From: Saussurea involucrata
Lineage: Eukaryota; Streptophyta; Magnoliopsida; Asterales; Asteraceae
Reading direction: 5' to 3'
Length of the DNA: 64,000 nucleotides
Assembly: GCA_033807775.1 (NCBI GenBank)
Contig: CM066327.1
Span: 77,506,795-77,570,794 of the forward strand
Position numbers and translations under genes: made by a program. This document shows positions 1 through 10,422 of the stretch, piece after piece. The notes beneath the pieces were generated by a model. It was not told the DNA's origin. It made no database searches and saw only the letters and a list, made by a program, of their open reading frames with translations. How positions within the stretch are numbered: the first letter of the stretch is position 1; each line of letters starts with the position of its first letter.

Positions 1-346
1 CCATTTCACTATGGGTCCATATTTGTCAGTGGTGGTAGAGGAAGTGGAAGGTTCAACAATCTTCGCAGCATTTAAAGATTCAGCTTCAGGACTAGTCTTC
101 ACTTTGGTTAATTTCTTAACCTCAGTGGTTGGTTTCACCTTAACCTGATTTGCACCAGGATTGGTCTTCTTTGCCTTGGGGGCAGAGATCTTCACCTTAG
201 CTAACTTTTCAGCTTTGGTGGCTGTAGGGCACTTACTAGCAATGTGATCGGAAAGTCCACAGTGATAACATCCACTCTGATTCTAGGACCATTTGCATGC
301 TTAGCCGATAATTTTAAATGAGCAGGGCCAGCACCAAGTATACCTT
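1..346 (-). pseudogene. Copia A gag-protease linker with second zinc knuckle (partial)
   Basis: The minus-strand translation of about 1-288 contains a C-x2-C-x4-H-x4-C knuckle (CYHCGLSDHIASKC, about 229-270), followed by a lysine-rich linker and, at the window edge, the residues GPIVKW, which match the conserved motif found just before the Copia protease. The knuckle is one frame off the preceding gag sequence: a base appears to be missing near 281-285, in the codons before NQSGC. Residues coded by 289-346 join across S1 to the sequence at 1759 onward. The rest of pol lies outside the window. Confidence 0.75.
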
Positions 347-1753
347 TGATAAGCACCAATTTTATACACTTTTATGTTAAATTTCCATACAATTTTAGTG
401 TTGTTTTTATAATTAACTTACCCTTAATATTGTAACCTTTAGTATATTAGTGTTATAATTAAATTAAAGTTGAAAAAAAATATATAGTTTTAATATGTTT
501 GCTTGTGTTTCGTACATGCTGCAGCAAAAAGAAAGATTAAAAAAAAGAAAAAAAAGAGATAAACTTAATTTTGGTATCTTTTCATATGTGTTGTCAGCCC
601 ACGATTGAAGATAAAAAAGGGACAATCAAACCACTTGAGGCCCAAACAAACCTCTTGAGGTCCAGCAACAATTAAACCCTTAGAGAACAGATGGTCGCTC
701 GGCAGAAAAGAGGAGTCGGCAGCAGTTTGGAAGAACGAACAGAGACATACGCGACCTATCCCGCGACCTTAAGCCGCAGGCCAAACCGCGCGCTTCGGAA
801 TCAGATCGTGCACCCAATTTTGGCGGTTTCTTGATTGGAGAGTTTAAGAGTGGGCTGAAAACCAACGATTGGGGAGAATTCAATTTCAGAAACGTATTTG
901 GGGAAGAAGAGAGCAAGAAGGAGACTGATTTGGAGCAATTTCTCCATCAATTTCACTTAATCATTTGGTAATTTCTTTTTAGTTGTAACCCTAGTTTTCA
1001 TTCCATCATTAGTTTGATTAGATTTTGATGGTTACACTTCGAGATTCCATTGTAATCGTTTGGGACAAACCTATTTTCTTGATTTCCATTTTTAATGTCA
1101 ATTTCGTTTGGGTTTTCAATTAACTTGATCAATTACTTGAATCTCTTATGAAAGATTGTTAGTCAAAATATTAGATACGTAATTGTCTTTTGGTTTTGAT
1201 GAGTAACAATGGAACTCTTTGAATTCAATGGTTTTCAATTTGAGTTCTTGAAATCTTGCAATCAAGGCTATAATAAGCCGAGCTTACGAGCTTATTGCTT
1301 TGACTTGGTATTTTTCTAGTTCGATAAAGCTAATCACTTCTAAAGAAATTAAGAGCTTATTTAATTTCTTATTTGTGATTAAGATCCGGTTGAAGAGCTT
1401 ATTTTAACCGGTGTGAATTAAGGAAAAATATAGGTCGTTAGAGCTTGTTAACGACTATAATCAACTTAGGTTCATTCTTTATGTTTACGTTCTTGGAATC
1501 AATGATAGGTGCCATCATCTTAATCGAAATTAAACTAATGTTGGGTTTTATTTCATCGTTTATAATTAGTTTTAGTCGCATTTTTTTAGTTAATCAAATC
1601 CAAACCCCCCTTTTTACGTAACGTGTAGAAGAAAAATAATTGTCACAACCAATCCCCGTGGATTCGACCTGACTTACCACTATTACAATTTATATTGTAA
1701 TTCGGGACAGTTAGAAAATAATACTTATTATTTGACGGTCTCGACGCCCGTCA
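347..1753 (+). mobile_element. Solo LTR S1 (probably Tat/Athila-type Gypsy)
   Basis: A 1,407-bp non-coding segment starts TGATAAGCACC and ends GACGCCCGTCA. It is flanked by an exact 5-bp duplication, ACCTT, at 342-346 and 1754-1758. The TG...CA ends and the TSD mark it as one LTR left by recombination between the two LTRs of an inserted element. The motif GTGGATTCGACC near its 3' end (about 1659-1670) is also present, slightly changed, in S2 (GTGGATTCGATT) and is familiar from large plant Gypsy LTRs; the superfamily call is inference. No ORF of note. Confidence 0.88.
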
Positions 1754-3181
1754 ACCTTTGGCATTGGAAATTGGAGGAACTATCAGTTCTTCGGATTTCT
1801 TACCAATTACATCCACTCTGATTCTAGGAGTAGATCGCTGAATAAATCCAGGGATCTTGTTCTTAGAAGTAGAGGGATGAATCACTGAAGGTTTAGAAAC
1901 ATTCAGCTTAGGTACAAAGGTACCCTTCTGAGGTTTTTGATTAAAAACGTTTTCCTTAACTTTACCTTTAGAGTTTAAGGTAGGTTTTTCCTCAGGAGTG
2001 GGAGTTTTAGAAGAGGAACACTGAGATGAAGAAGTATCAGGGATTGAGGATACGAACATTCCAAATTTAAGCATGGAACGATCAGTGGTTGGTTCTTCAG
2101 TGTCAACTTTATAACCAATACTACGTTTGTCACTTAGGGGAATCTGAGCTTTCAATATCTCAGTGATCGTTGTTGAGGATTTACACCATCCTTCAACAGT
2201 AGCCTTTTCAGCCTTTGATGCAGAGACAACATCTTCTCGTTCAATACGAATGATTTGATTTATAAAGACCTGATCTTTTAAATTTTCTTCTATTTTAGAA
2301 AGATTTTGAATTTCTAAGTAACAATTCTTAAGCTGTTCAGCAAGATCAATATTTAGTTTTTCAGCTTTGGTCTTGCCATTCATTGCATCCTATAAATCAA
2401 TAGTCAAAAGATCGACGGTCCGACGTCTTTCGATGTCACTAAGGGCTGAAGTTTGAGTATCAGTGAGAGAGTTTGATACCTGAGAGGTGGATGTATAAGT
2501 AGAGGGAATTTCAGTTTGTTCTTCCTCTTCTTCTATTTTGGCCATGAGGCAGAGGTTGGCTTCATCATCTTCAGAGTCAGATGATTCTTCATCAGAAAGA
2601 GCCCAGTCATGATCTTCAGCGATCATGCCTTTGCCTTTCTTCTTAAAGCTTTTCAGCTTTGCATACTTTTCTTTCAGCTTATTGTACTTGTCATCTCTAG
2701 CCTGGGGTTAGAGGATTTCTTGAAAGAAGATGAGGGTTTAAAGACATTCTTTTCCATGCACTTACTAGCAAAGTGACCTATCTTTTCACAGTTATAGCAA
2801 GTGGCAGTTGCCTTATCTACAGGGGTTGAAGATTTTGGCTTGTCAGTGAGGGAAAGGGGTTTATTTCTTCTGAAGTTACTCTTTCTGGCGAATCTCCTGA
2901 AAGAATTAGTCAGGAGGGCCAGTGACTCATCAATTTATGAACGATCAGCTTCTGATGATTCATCAGGGTTAGATTCCAACTCAGTGATAGTGATAGTAGA
3001 ACGCTGAGTAGGCACCAACTCTGAAGAGAGTAAAGCAACAGGTGTGCTTTTGGAATCTTTTACAAGATTCTTCTTAAGATGACACGACTGCTCATGATTG
3101 AGCATAGTGCCAAATAAGGTAGAAAGGGTCATAGATTTTAGATCCTTTGAGAGCTTAAGACATATTGAATAACTGTCCCAG
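1754..3181 (-). pseudogene. Copia A gag C-terminal half, first zinc knuckle and coiled-coil spacer
   Basis: On the minus strand this resumes gag at codons for DSYSICLKLS, completing the LPESW motif of 5029-5050 once T1 is removed. It runs through the LNHEQ region (3132 to 2935) and a knuckle CYNCEKIGHFASKC (about 2755-2800), then a serine/acidic spacer with a short coiled coil (2383 to 1751). A stop separates the frames near 2384-2389 and another break lies near 2700-2705, so it cannot make one protein. The acidic AEDHDWALSDEE stretch after the knuckle is typical of SIRE-like gag. It differs clearly from the equivalent part of B and E, so A is a separate subfamily. Confidence 0.85.
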
Positions 3182-3444
3182 TGTTTGGTCCATGATCTCT
3201 AACAATCCATGATTTAGTAACAAGAAGAGGTAGAAGCTTTATTAGAAAAGTAAATCTAAACTAGAGAGAACACAAGATTGTTTAGAATCTACATCTTGAA
3301 TTATGAAAGTGTTTTTTACAAACTACAATACAAGACCTATTTATAGTCTATCTCCCTTGTTACAATACTTAAGCAAAAGCCCATTTACAAAGCCTTTGCT
3401 TTACAAAACTTTCTAATATAAAGGACAACTTTAGTGTCCTAACA
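3182..3444 (-). repeat. 3' LTR of T1
   Basis: 263 bp with TGTTAGG...CCAAACA ends on the minus strand, preceded by a polypurine tract at 3456-3445. It is nearly identical to 4766-5028. A TATAAATAGG box on the minus strand lies at about 3337-3346. Confidence 0.9.
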
Positions 3445-3530
3445 TTCTCCCCCCTAAAATTTTGGAAAGCAAAATCATCTTGAAATCTTTAGCTCCTCTC
3501 CCCCTTGATTTTTCTTGAAAAAACAAGGGC

Positions 3531-4030
3531 TGATCACTCTCGATCTGAATCCTGAATATATAAGATAACAATCCTGAATGCACTTAGTCAGAACATTGAA
3601 TTCTGAATGCACTTAGTCAGAATTTTAAAATCAAGGACTTAGAACTTTGAATGCACTTAGTAAGAACATAGAATTCTGAATGCATTTAGTCAGAGTTCTG
3701 AATCAACATAAAGATAATTCAGATCAGTCATGATCAACTTTAGCGGTGCATTCTTCAAATGTAGGCTCGGCTCCCCCTTGAAAGTTGCTCTTAGATAAAC
3801 CAAGTCTAAATCTGATCACTCTTGATTTGAATTCTGAATACATATGATCATAATTCTGAATGCACTTAGTCAGAACTGTAAATTCTGAATGCATTTAGTC
3901 AGAATTTTAAAATCAATGACGTAGAACTTTGAATGCACTTAGTCAGAACTTTGAGTTCTGAATGCATTTAGTCAGAGTCCCAAAACAACTCTAGAAAAAT
4001 TCACATCAGTCCTGATCAATTATAGCGGCT
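3531..4030 (-). repeat. Two-tier tandem repeat inside T1
   Basis: About eight copies of a roughly 20-bp motif (plus strand CTGAATGCACTTAGTCAGAA, some with CATTTAG) are grouped in two clusters, about 3572-3695 and 3850-3980. The clusters belong to a larger duplication with an offset of about 282 bp (compare TGATCACTCT at 3531 and at 3813). No ORF spans the array. Confidence 0.85.
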
Positions 4031-4765
4031 TAAGAGCTTGGTCTGAATTTGCTAGAAGGAGGAACGGTAAAAAGACACGCGCTACTCGGTAGGGATGAGA
4101 CAACCCAAGCAAATAACATTGTTCAGCAACTGTAGAGAAATGCTCATCTTCAAAATACTTCAAACCACTGAATCAAGAGAATCCAGAACTTCAATCTTCA
4201 AGAAATAGCTGGATGATTATAAGCATTCAAAAGTCTGAATCACAACCAAAGCACCATAACAATGATTGCAAGCACTCACACTTCTAGTTGATCAGGTCAG
4301 AAGAATGATAAAGAGCACTCAAAGGTCTAGCATCGTCTACAAAACTTCAGAATAATGATTGCAAATACTCAAACGTCTCTTCCAATCCAATCAAAGACTG
4401 AATTTCAACACTCACCTTCTGAAAATCTTGAAAAACTTGAGCTCTTTTAAACTTTGACAATTGCTAAAAGTATGTGGCAAACTGAATCTGAGAGTGATGT
4501 CACACACGCTTTATGCTAAAATCCATGAACAATGTCCCCTCCTGAGACTTAGCACGGGGGTTCCAAACTACAATAATAAATATATTTCACAACCCAAATA
4601 ATAAATTTCTCATATTAAAAGGATCCAAAACCATCAATTCGGATCAAATGGAATCCGAAACCATATCAATTCGGATCGGGCTGATGCGAAACCATCTGAA
4701 TTCTGCAAGGCAAGTGAGAGTTTCTTAGGTACCCATTTCATAATGGGTTCTTTTCTGTTAGGCGT
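4031..4765 (-). other. T1 internal region with gag-protease junction remnant
   Basis: Mostly non-coding, AT-rich sequence. The last ~120 bases next to the 5' LTR translate on the minus strand as a gag-protease junction remnant (RKEPIMKWVPKKL, about 4720-4762). I see no other gene. Purine tracts AAGGGGGAG, lying in T1 outside this segment, are read on the minus strand at about 3497-3506 and 3771-3780 and resemble those after pol in B, C and E. Confidence 0.6.
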
Positions 4766-5028
4766 TGTTTGGTCCATGATCTCCAACAATCCATGATTTT
4801 GGAACAAGAAGAGGTAGAAGCTTTATTAGAAAAGTAAATCTAAACTAGAGAGAACACAAGATTGTTTAGAATCTACATCTTGAATTATGAAAGTGTTTTT
4901 TACAAACTACAATACAAGACCTATTTATAGTCTACCTCCCTTGTTACAATACTTAAGCATAAGCCCATTTACAAAGCCTTTGATTTACAAAACTTTCTAA
5001 TATAAAGGACAACTTTAGTGTCCTAACA
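4766..5028 (-). repeat. 5' LTR of T1
   Basis: 263 bp, differing from 3182-3444 at only a handful of positions (for example CTCCAAC for CTCTAAC and ATTTTGG for ATTTAGT), which indicates a fairly recent insertion into Copia A. Confidence 0.9.
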
Positions 5029-5620
5029 CCCAACTTTCAGGAAGACTTTCCAGAAACTTTGTCAGTATCTCAAAGTTAGAATATTCCTTACCAAAAGTTT
5101 TTAAGTCAATGACTAAATAGTTAAAACGTTGGTGAACTTCAGATAGAGTTTCATTCTTACCACAAATGAAGCTTTCATACTGTCTTACCAGGTTAATCTT
5201 TCTTGAGTCCTGGACTTCAGATGTACCTTCATATTGAACACATATTGTGTCCCATATGGCTTTAGAAGTTTTTAGGTTCATGACGGAGTGGTAGACTTCA
5301 TCAGGAAGAGCCATAGAGAGAATAGATCTGGCCTTAGTGTCGATAGCCACCTTCTTCTTGTCTTCATCAGTCTACGTGTTAACTGCCCTGGGAATAATTC
5401 TTTCAGGAATGGCAGCTCTAGTAGCAGTGGCTGGAACTTCAGGGTCAATGATAACAGGAATATATGGACCATTTTCGATGTAGTAAGGCATAGTAGGATC
5501 TACACCTTCTAAAAAGAGCATCATCCTATTTTTCCAGAGATTATAGTTATCTTTGGAAAATCTAGGGGGTTTAGCAAGAGAGCCATTATCGATATAGTTT
5601 GTGTTTGTGGTGTTAGCCAT
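5029..5620 (-). pseudogene. Copia A gag N-terminal domain
   Basis: Reading leftward from the ATG at 5620, the protein starts MANTTNTNYIDNGSL and shows the usual Copia gag (UBN2-type) core: KPPRFSKDNYNLWKNRM, then LPDEVYHSVMNLKTSKAIWD, and finally LESLPESW just before the T1 insertion. Gag forms the virus-like particle. An in-frame TAG at 5372-5374 interrupts the first 82 codons from the rest. The start was chosen because it is the first ATG after the primer-binding site that gives the conserved gag N-terminus; an upstream in-frame ATG at 5635 adds only five residues. Confidence 0.9.
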
Positions 5621-5667
5621 TTTAGAAAATAGCAAGGAAGAGAAAAGAGATTAGTATAAGCAAGATC

Positions 5668-5704
5668 TTGTTTATTAGATTAAACAAACTGCTCTGATAC
5701 TACG
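5668..5704 (-). other. Primer-binding site and adjacent hairpin of Copia A
   Basis: On the minus strand TAGTATCAGAGC (5702-5691) follows the LTR end after two bases and matches the usual tRNA-iMet complement TGGTATCAGAGC with one mismatch. Immediately downstream is a perfect 7-bp inverted repeat (TTGTTTA / TAAACAA, 5668-5674 and 5681-5687) with a 6-base loop. Confidence 0.8.
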
Positions 5705-6672
5705 TGTTGGTCCCAAAGGGGTTATACAAGTTTGTAGAAGAGGGGGGGGGGTTGTATACAAACACACAATTTTTACTTTTCTAAATTGTTTATTGATATG
5801 TATCAAACAATTTACAGTTTGTTGCAGAACAAGATTAAGGAATAAACTTAATCTAAACAAACTATGAGAATCACTAAAATTTCTTGCACTAGAAATAAGA
5901 TAGAGAGAAATTAAGAATATTAAGGAAAATATTCTAACACACAGATTCAGCAAAGAGAAGAAATGGCCGAAGTTGTTCAAAGGATGAACTAGGGTTTCCT
6001 TTTTATACTGCATGCATTTAATGCATATCAGTACAACTTTACACGTGGCATCCTCTGGTTGGTTGCATGGTTTGACTTCAGTAGACAACCTAGTGGCCGC
6101 ATGATGAACAGTGTAGAATTAGAGTTGGTTGTACAATTCTGGACAAAAGGGATGTCTGTTCTGAAATTATCGTACGGAGGCATGCAAGGAGATAAGACAA
6201 TAGTTGCTTGTAGAGGAGGCTTCATGATCAGCGTTCGTTGAATGATTCTTTATCAGCGAATGATAAAGTTCAGCGTTCGTTGAAGTCTTCTACTTTAAAC
6301 TTCACGTTGAGTGGACAGGTCTTGGCTTCACTGATATCCACATCAGTTCATTAGTAGACTTTGTCACTGGTTCTTTGGCTTGATCTTAGACTTCATCGTA
6401 GAACATGATTGACGTGAAACTTATCTTCAGGGATCATAAGTAAACAACATAAGGTATCAACGATCATCAGTAAGGTTGAACATGCTTAGGTCTCGCTGAT
6501 GAACAATGTTCGCTGAATGTGTAATTTAAAGAGTGTGAGTTTCCTATCAGTGGTACTGAACAGAGTTAGTACTTATCAGCGATAGTGAAACTCTAATACA
6601 TATTATCTACTTACAATTTTCACTAAGTGTTTCTTAGGGTCATTATCAAATCCCTGAGGGTTTGGATCAACA
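5705..6672 (-). repeat. 5' LTR of Copia A
   Basis: A 968-bp LTR beginning TGTTGATCCAAACC at 6672 and ending GGGACCAACA at 5705 on the minus strand. A TATA box (TATAAAAAGG, about 5999-6008) lies inside. The first ~380 bp recur in plus orientation at 57779-58158. A G-run (about 5741-5751) and repeated TCAGCG motifs, including two copies of TTCAGCGTTCGTTGAA-like sequence near 6228-6283, are present. Confidence 0.85.
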
Positions 6673-6825
6673 GGTGTCGAGCTGGAGCAAGCGATGACTC
6701 TGTTAACTAGGCATTTTCAAAAGACGTTTTATAGGAAACCAACTTCTAACAACCCGAGGTACTCTTCTGGGTCAAGGAATTATGATGGAAAGAATAAGGA
6801 CAACAGATTTGAGGGAAAAAGGAAT
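6673..6825 (+). pseudogene. Copia B gag, segment before the zinc knuckle
   Basis: An open frame through the whole segment reads GVELEQAMTLLTRHFQKTFYRK and then an Asn/Lys/Arg-rich tract ending KRN. Basic, low-complexity sequence like this precedes the knuckle in SIRE-like gag, and Copia E has the similar KSFQQQKFYKKPTSNN at about 27087-27132. After G1 is removed, the frame continues directly into NDERKYEE at 19096. Confidence 0.85.
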
Positions 6826-9800
6826 CGTGACAACTGTCAAATTCACATCTCAGGTTATAACGGTTTTGGAAACCTTATTTTTTTGACATAGTTTACACAG
6901 TGCAATTTTAGCAGTAAACCCGGTACAATAGGAAAAATTGAGAAATTTTGCCTAAGAAATCCTTGAATTAGGAAATTATCCATAAATCTCATAAAATGCC
7001 AACCTAAAATATTTATATACTACAAGTATTTATGTAATTGATAAATTATATATTTCAATTATATTTTATATATATAAATACTTTACTTTATGCATATATA
7101 CATGTATTTTACTTTAAAAAGAAAATACTTGTATTTAGACTTTTATTTTTATACAAGAAGTAACAAAATACTTAAATGTCACACCCCCCCCCCCCCCCAT
7201 GTGAGGGCCGGCCATCCCCTCCCCTCTCTCTCATTTTGCATTAATAAACATCTATATTTCACTTGTTAAACCATTCTCTCATTTCACTCTTTCTCTAGTT
7301 ATCATCCCTCTCTCTCTCCACCTTCAAATCTTCATATCTTCGTCTTCAAACCTTCAAACCTTCATCACAACTCTAGCCCCAGAAATCAAAGTCTTCAAGA
7401 GTTCAAGATAACCTAAGGTAAACATAAGTGTGTTGGGTAAAAACCACACACATTCTTTCAAGTCTCTTTCATATTTTTGCATTTTTAAAAGTATGATCTT
7501 CATCTTTTTGTTACACTTTCTTCACATCTTTTAAAATCATCTTTATGGGTCTTAATGTTTGTAGATTTACCATCATAACATCTTTTGTTAGTAAAAGATG
7601 GCGAATCCAAAATCAAACCAAGGTTAAGATCAAAGATGAACATTTTAAACACATGCATGTAGTAATCTTGAAAGATCCATCATTTTTGTTCAAGAGTCTT
7701 ACGAATGTATCTTTGAAAACCACTAAAAACACATTTAAACCCACATGCATGAGCTCAAAATACTGAATTTTTAGTTGCATGTTGATGTTCTTAGCAAGAA
7801 CATCAACAAACTTCAAATTGGGTCTTTTGCAAAAGTGTTCAAGGTTTGAGTTGATGGTTGTTTTGCATGCATTTTAAATGGATCATAAATATGTTTGGAA
7901 CTGAAAATATTTGTATGGATGAGAGTCAAATCGGATTTTGCATGCAAAGGAATAAGAATTTTGGTTTAAAAGTCAAGTTGGGTGCACATGCACAAGGTGT
8001 TGGTTGGACAGCTTGCTGCCAGAAATTACACCTCACATCAAAGAGTCATATCTCACTCATTTTAACTCCAAATGGAGTGATTCTTTTTCTGGAATTCATT
8101 TTAGTGTGTTAAGATTCAAACCCAAGTGGTTTCATTTAAAAACGCAAAGATTTTATTTATCAAACAGTCCTCACAAAATCCGGATGCAAACAGCAAAGTA
8201 TTCTGTCGGGTTTTACGTCGTGTATTATTTCATGTACTTATACTCTTCCAAAAATTATGAAACTAATGCCAAACGTTTCCTAACTCATTGAACCAACTGG
8301 ACATAAAATTTCATGATCAAATAATACCTGGAAGTTACCCAAAGTTGGACACAAAGTGACATCAAATTCTGGACAGTAAAGGACAATTTATTATTTATTA
8401 TAAGGACTATTTCTAATCCCATTTCATCATTTCATGATGAAATAGTGGAGTATATAAGTATATCTTTTATTTATGAAATTTATTTATGTCTTTTATTTAT
8501 GCATTTTATTTATTCTTTATCCCTTTTCATCTTTTATGATGAAATTGTGAAATGTTTATATATATAATATATTAAATATATTTATGCATTTTATTCTTGA
8601 TCACATTTCATCATTTTATGATGAAATATTGGAGTATAAATATATATTATGTCTATATATTTATACATTTAAATATTTGTCATTTGGTTTACGACCCCTA
8701 AATTTATCGTCGTTACGATAAAATTTCGGTTTATACATAAATATGTACTAAATATGTTTATGTTCTTTAAAACCCTTTTCGTTACTTATTGGGACGAAAT
8801 TGTGGAAACTTAAATCTAAGAATAACAATGTATACGTTTATTACGTTATAATATTAAAACACAACAAGGCATTTTATGATGATTTGGATAATTAGTACCG
8901 AACCTTCGAGATTGAGAACTCACTAGTGACCTTACGTTCATAGGTTTGAAGTAGGATCATCTCGGAGTATTTGTGGGAGATTCCTGGATTCTATCACGTA
9001 TCATGTGAGTATTCACAGCCCCTTTTCAATGTTTTACATATTTTGGGGTGAAAAGCATGTGGTTACTACAAATATTTTATGCATCGATTATATCGTTTTC
9101 TTGGAAATACGAAACTTGTTTATTTATGCTCTATGGTATCTATGTTTTGCAAATGTTGTAAGTTTGAGTTTAGATTGCTATCATGTATAAAGTCCCCGTT
9201 CACGTATACGTTACCCGTTTAACTCACGAGTGTGAGCCGTTGGTAATTATGAATAACGTTATTTGGGTTGACACCCCCACTCACAAGTAGCGCTTGTTTG
9301 AGTGCATAATTATTGTTGTATTGCGTATTGTTGGTGATAGAACATGCGCGTATGTGGAATGATTCCACCGTTGTAGTAGGGGCAAATTATGTCGATATAG
9401 GTCGGGTAACGGGCTCAATAACTTAGCATTTTACATATGATCACCTCGAGCAAGTGGTTCTGATAACCGTTTTATTTATCCCTTGTGTGGATCTAAACTA
9501 TTTTGCAATGGCAAACAAGTGGTTCTGATAACCGTTTTATTTATCCCTTGTGTGGATCTAAACTATTTTGCAATGGCAAACAAGTGGTTCTGATAACCGT
9601 TTTATTTATCCCTTGTGTGGATCTAAACTATTTTGCAATGGCAAACAAGTGGTTCTGATAACCGTTTTATTTATCCCTTGTGTGGATCTAAACTATTTTG
9701 CAATGGCAAACAAGTGGTTTTTATAACCGTATTATTTATCCCTTGTGTGGATTTGCAACATATTTTGCAATGGCAACAATGTTATACTATTTAAACCTGT

Positions 9801-10065
9801 GATCTCACCAACTATTCATTAGTTGACACTCTCATTTACATGCTTTTCAGGAGAACGTCTTTAAGGTTGGAACTTAGGAAGGCTACACGTGATGAAGCTT
9901 TTCTTTACTATCTTTAAATTTCATGTTCATTTCCCTTCCGTAAAAACAATTGTAAAAGACAAGGTTTAACCTCTGAATGTATTTTGATGGTTGTTGTGAT
10001 CTTGTAACTTTTGCTATGAAACTTGAGCTGCACATCCCGTGTTTCCGCTTTAGCGGGGTGTGACA
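6826..10065 (+). repeat. 5' LTR of G1
   Basis: About 3,240 bp, ending GGGTGTGACA. Its first two bases are CG where the 3' LTR has TG, consistent with a T-to-C change at the terminal base. It includes a run of 15 C (about 7184-7198; the 3' LTR has 8), pyrimidine-rich CTCTCT stretches near 7220-7320, AT-rich segments near 8400-8700 and a 65-bp tandem array at 9451-9775. ORFs inside it (60-95 codons) are duplicated in the other LTR and resemble no protein I know. Confidence 0.92.
9451..9775 (+). repeat. 65-bp tandem array in the G1 5' LTR
   Basis: Units start at 9451, 9516, 9581, 9646 and 9711 (CAAGTGGTTCTGATAACCGT...). The first four are essentially identical and the fifth is diverged. The same arrangement occurs in the 3' LTR. 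Confidence 0.95.
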
Positions 10066-10067
10066 GA

Positions 10068-10130
10068 TTGGTATCAGAGCTAAAGGTTATAGAGAATACC
10101 GGTTTTCCTTTGGAAAACTGCAACTATAAC
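10068..10130 (+). other. Primer-binding site and nested hairpin of G1
   Basis: TTGGTATCAGAGC (10068-10080), complementary to the 3' end of initiator tRNA-Met, follows the LTR after two bases. Directly downstream two inverted repeats are nested: GTTATAG/CTATAAC (10086-10092, 10124-10130) outside and GTTTTCC/GGAAAAC (10102-10108, 10112-10118) with a 3-base loop inside. Confidence 0.9.
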
Positions 10131-10422
10131 GAAAAACGGGAATGAACATTTAATTTGCTAAACATGTTGCTAGTATAACTAATTCGGGTATTGCATCATT
10201 TGTCTTTAATTAAACAAAGCCTGATCACCTATGTTTAATTAAAGAAAGAGTAATGCGAGACCGGAAATGGATATACTAGGAAGATGTGTGTTTTCACACT
10301 TGATGCTTCACGTTGTATGCCTAGTAGGAGCGTAGTTATTGCCTATAGTATGCAATAGTATAGTACGCTTAGTCTTTATCTTGCGCGGTAGTAATGTTAT
10401 ACACTCTTACTTCAGTATCACT

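Larger units (their letters stand above)
3182..5028 (-). mobile_element. T1, small non-autonomous Copia-derived LTR element
   Basis: Two 263-bp LTRs (3182-3444 and 4766-5028) enclose about 1.3 kb. The purine tract TAGGGGGGAGAA, read on the minus strand at 3445-3456, next to the lower-coordinate LTR shows minus orientation. The flanks are CCCAG (3177-3181) and CCCAA (5029-5033), a 5-bp TSD with one substitution; removing T1 restores gag of Copia A exactly (PES-W-DSY). No tRNA-iMet primer-binding site follows the 5' LTR. Instead the LTR abuts a scrap of gag-protease junction reading RKEPIMKWVPKKL (about 4720-4762). It has no intact gene and would depend on enzymes from other elements. Confidence 0.85.
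1..6672 (-). mobile_element. Copia A, SIRE-like LTR retrotransposon (5' half)
   Basis: This is a minus-strand Ty1/Copia element whose pol and 3' LTR lie left of the window. Reading on the minus strand, the order is 5' LTR (6672 to 5705), primer-binding site (5704 to 5691), gag from the ATG at 5620, two zinc-knuckle segments and the start of the gag-protease linker. It is interrupted by solo LTR S1 (347-1753) and by T1 (3182-5028). It ends at 6672 against gag sequence of Copia B on the opposite strand, so I infer that A inserted into B; the predicted TSD (GGTGT at 6673-6677) has its partner outside the window. Lineage (SIRE-like) is a tentative family judgement. Confidence 0.85.

Noticed and set aside
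680..916. 78-codon minus-strand ORF
   Set aside because: It lies within solo LTR S1 and has no supporting features.
6826..6827. Two extra bases between TSD and G1 LTR suggesting abnormal integration
   Set aside because: The 3' LTR begins TGTGACAACTG, so the 5' LTR simply has CG for TG at its first two bases; the TSD GGAAT is then exact.
7545..8291. Several 60-95-codon ORFs on both strands (repeated at 16577-17323)
   Set aside because: They are inside the G1 LTRs, duplicated by reverse transcription, with no protein-like features.
9451..9775. Possible CRISPR-like array
   Set aside because: Units are contiguous with no spacers and lie in a plant LTR; it is a simple tandem repeat.
10068..10080. 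tRNA-like sequence TTGGTATCAGAGC (also at 45359, 56381, 59651)
   Set aside because: These are primer-binding sites complementary to the tRNA-iMet end, not tRNA genes.
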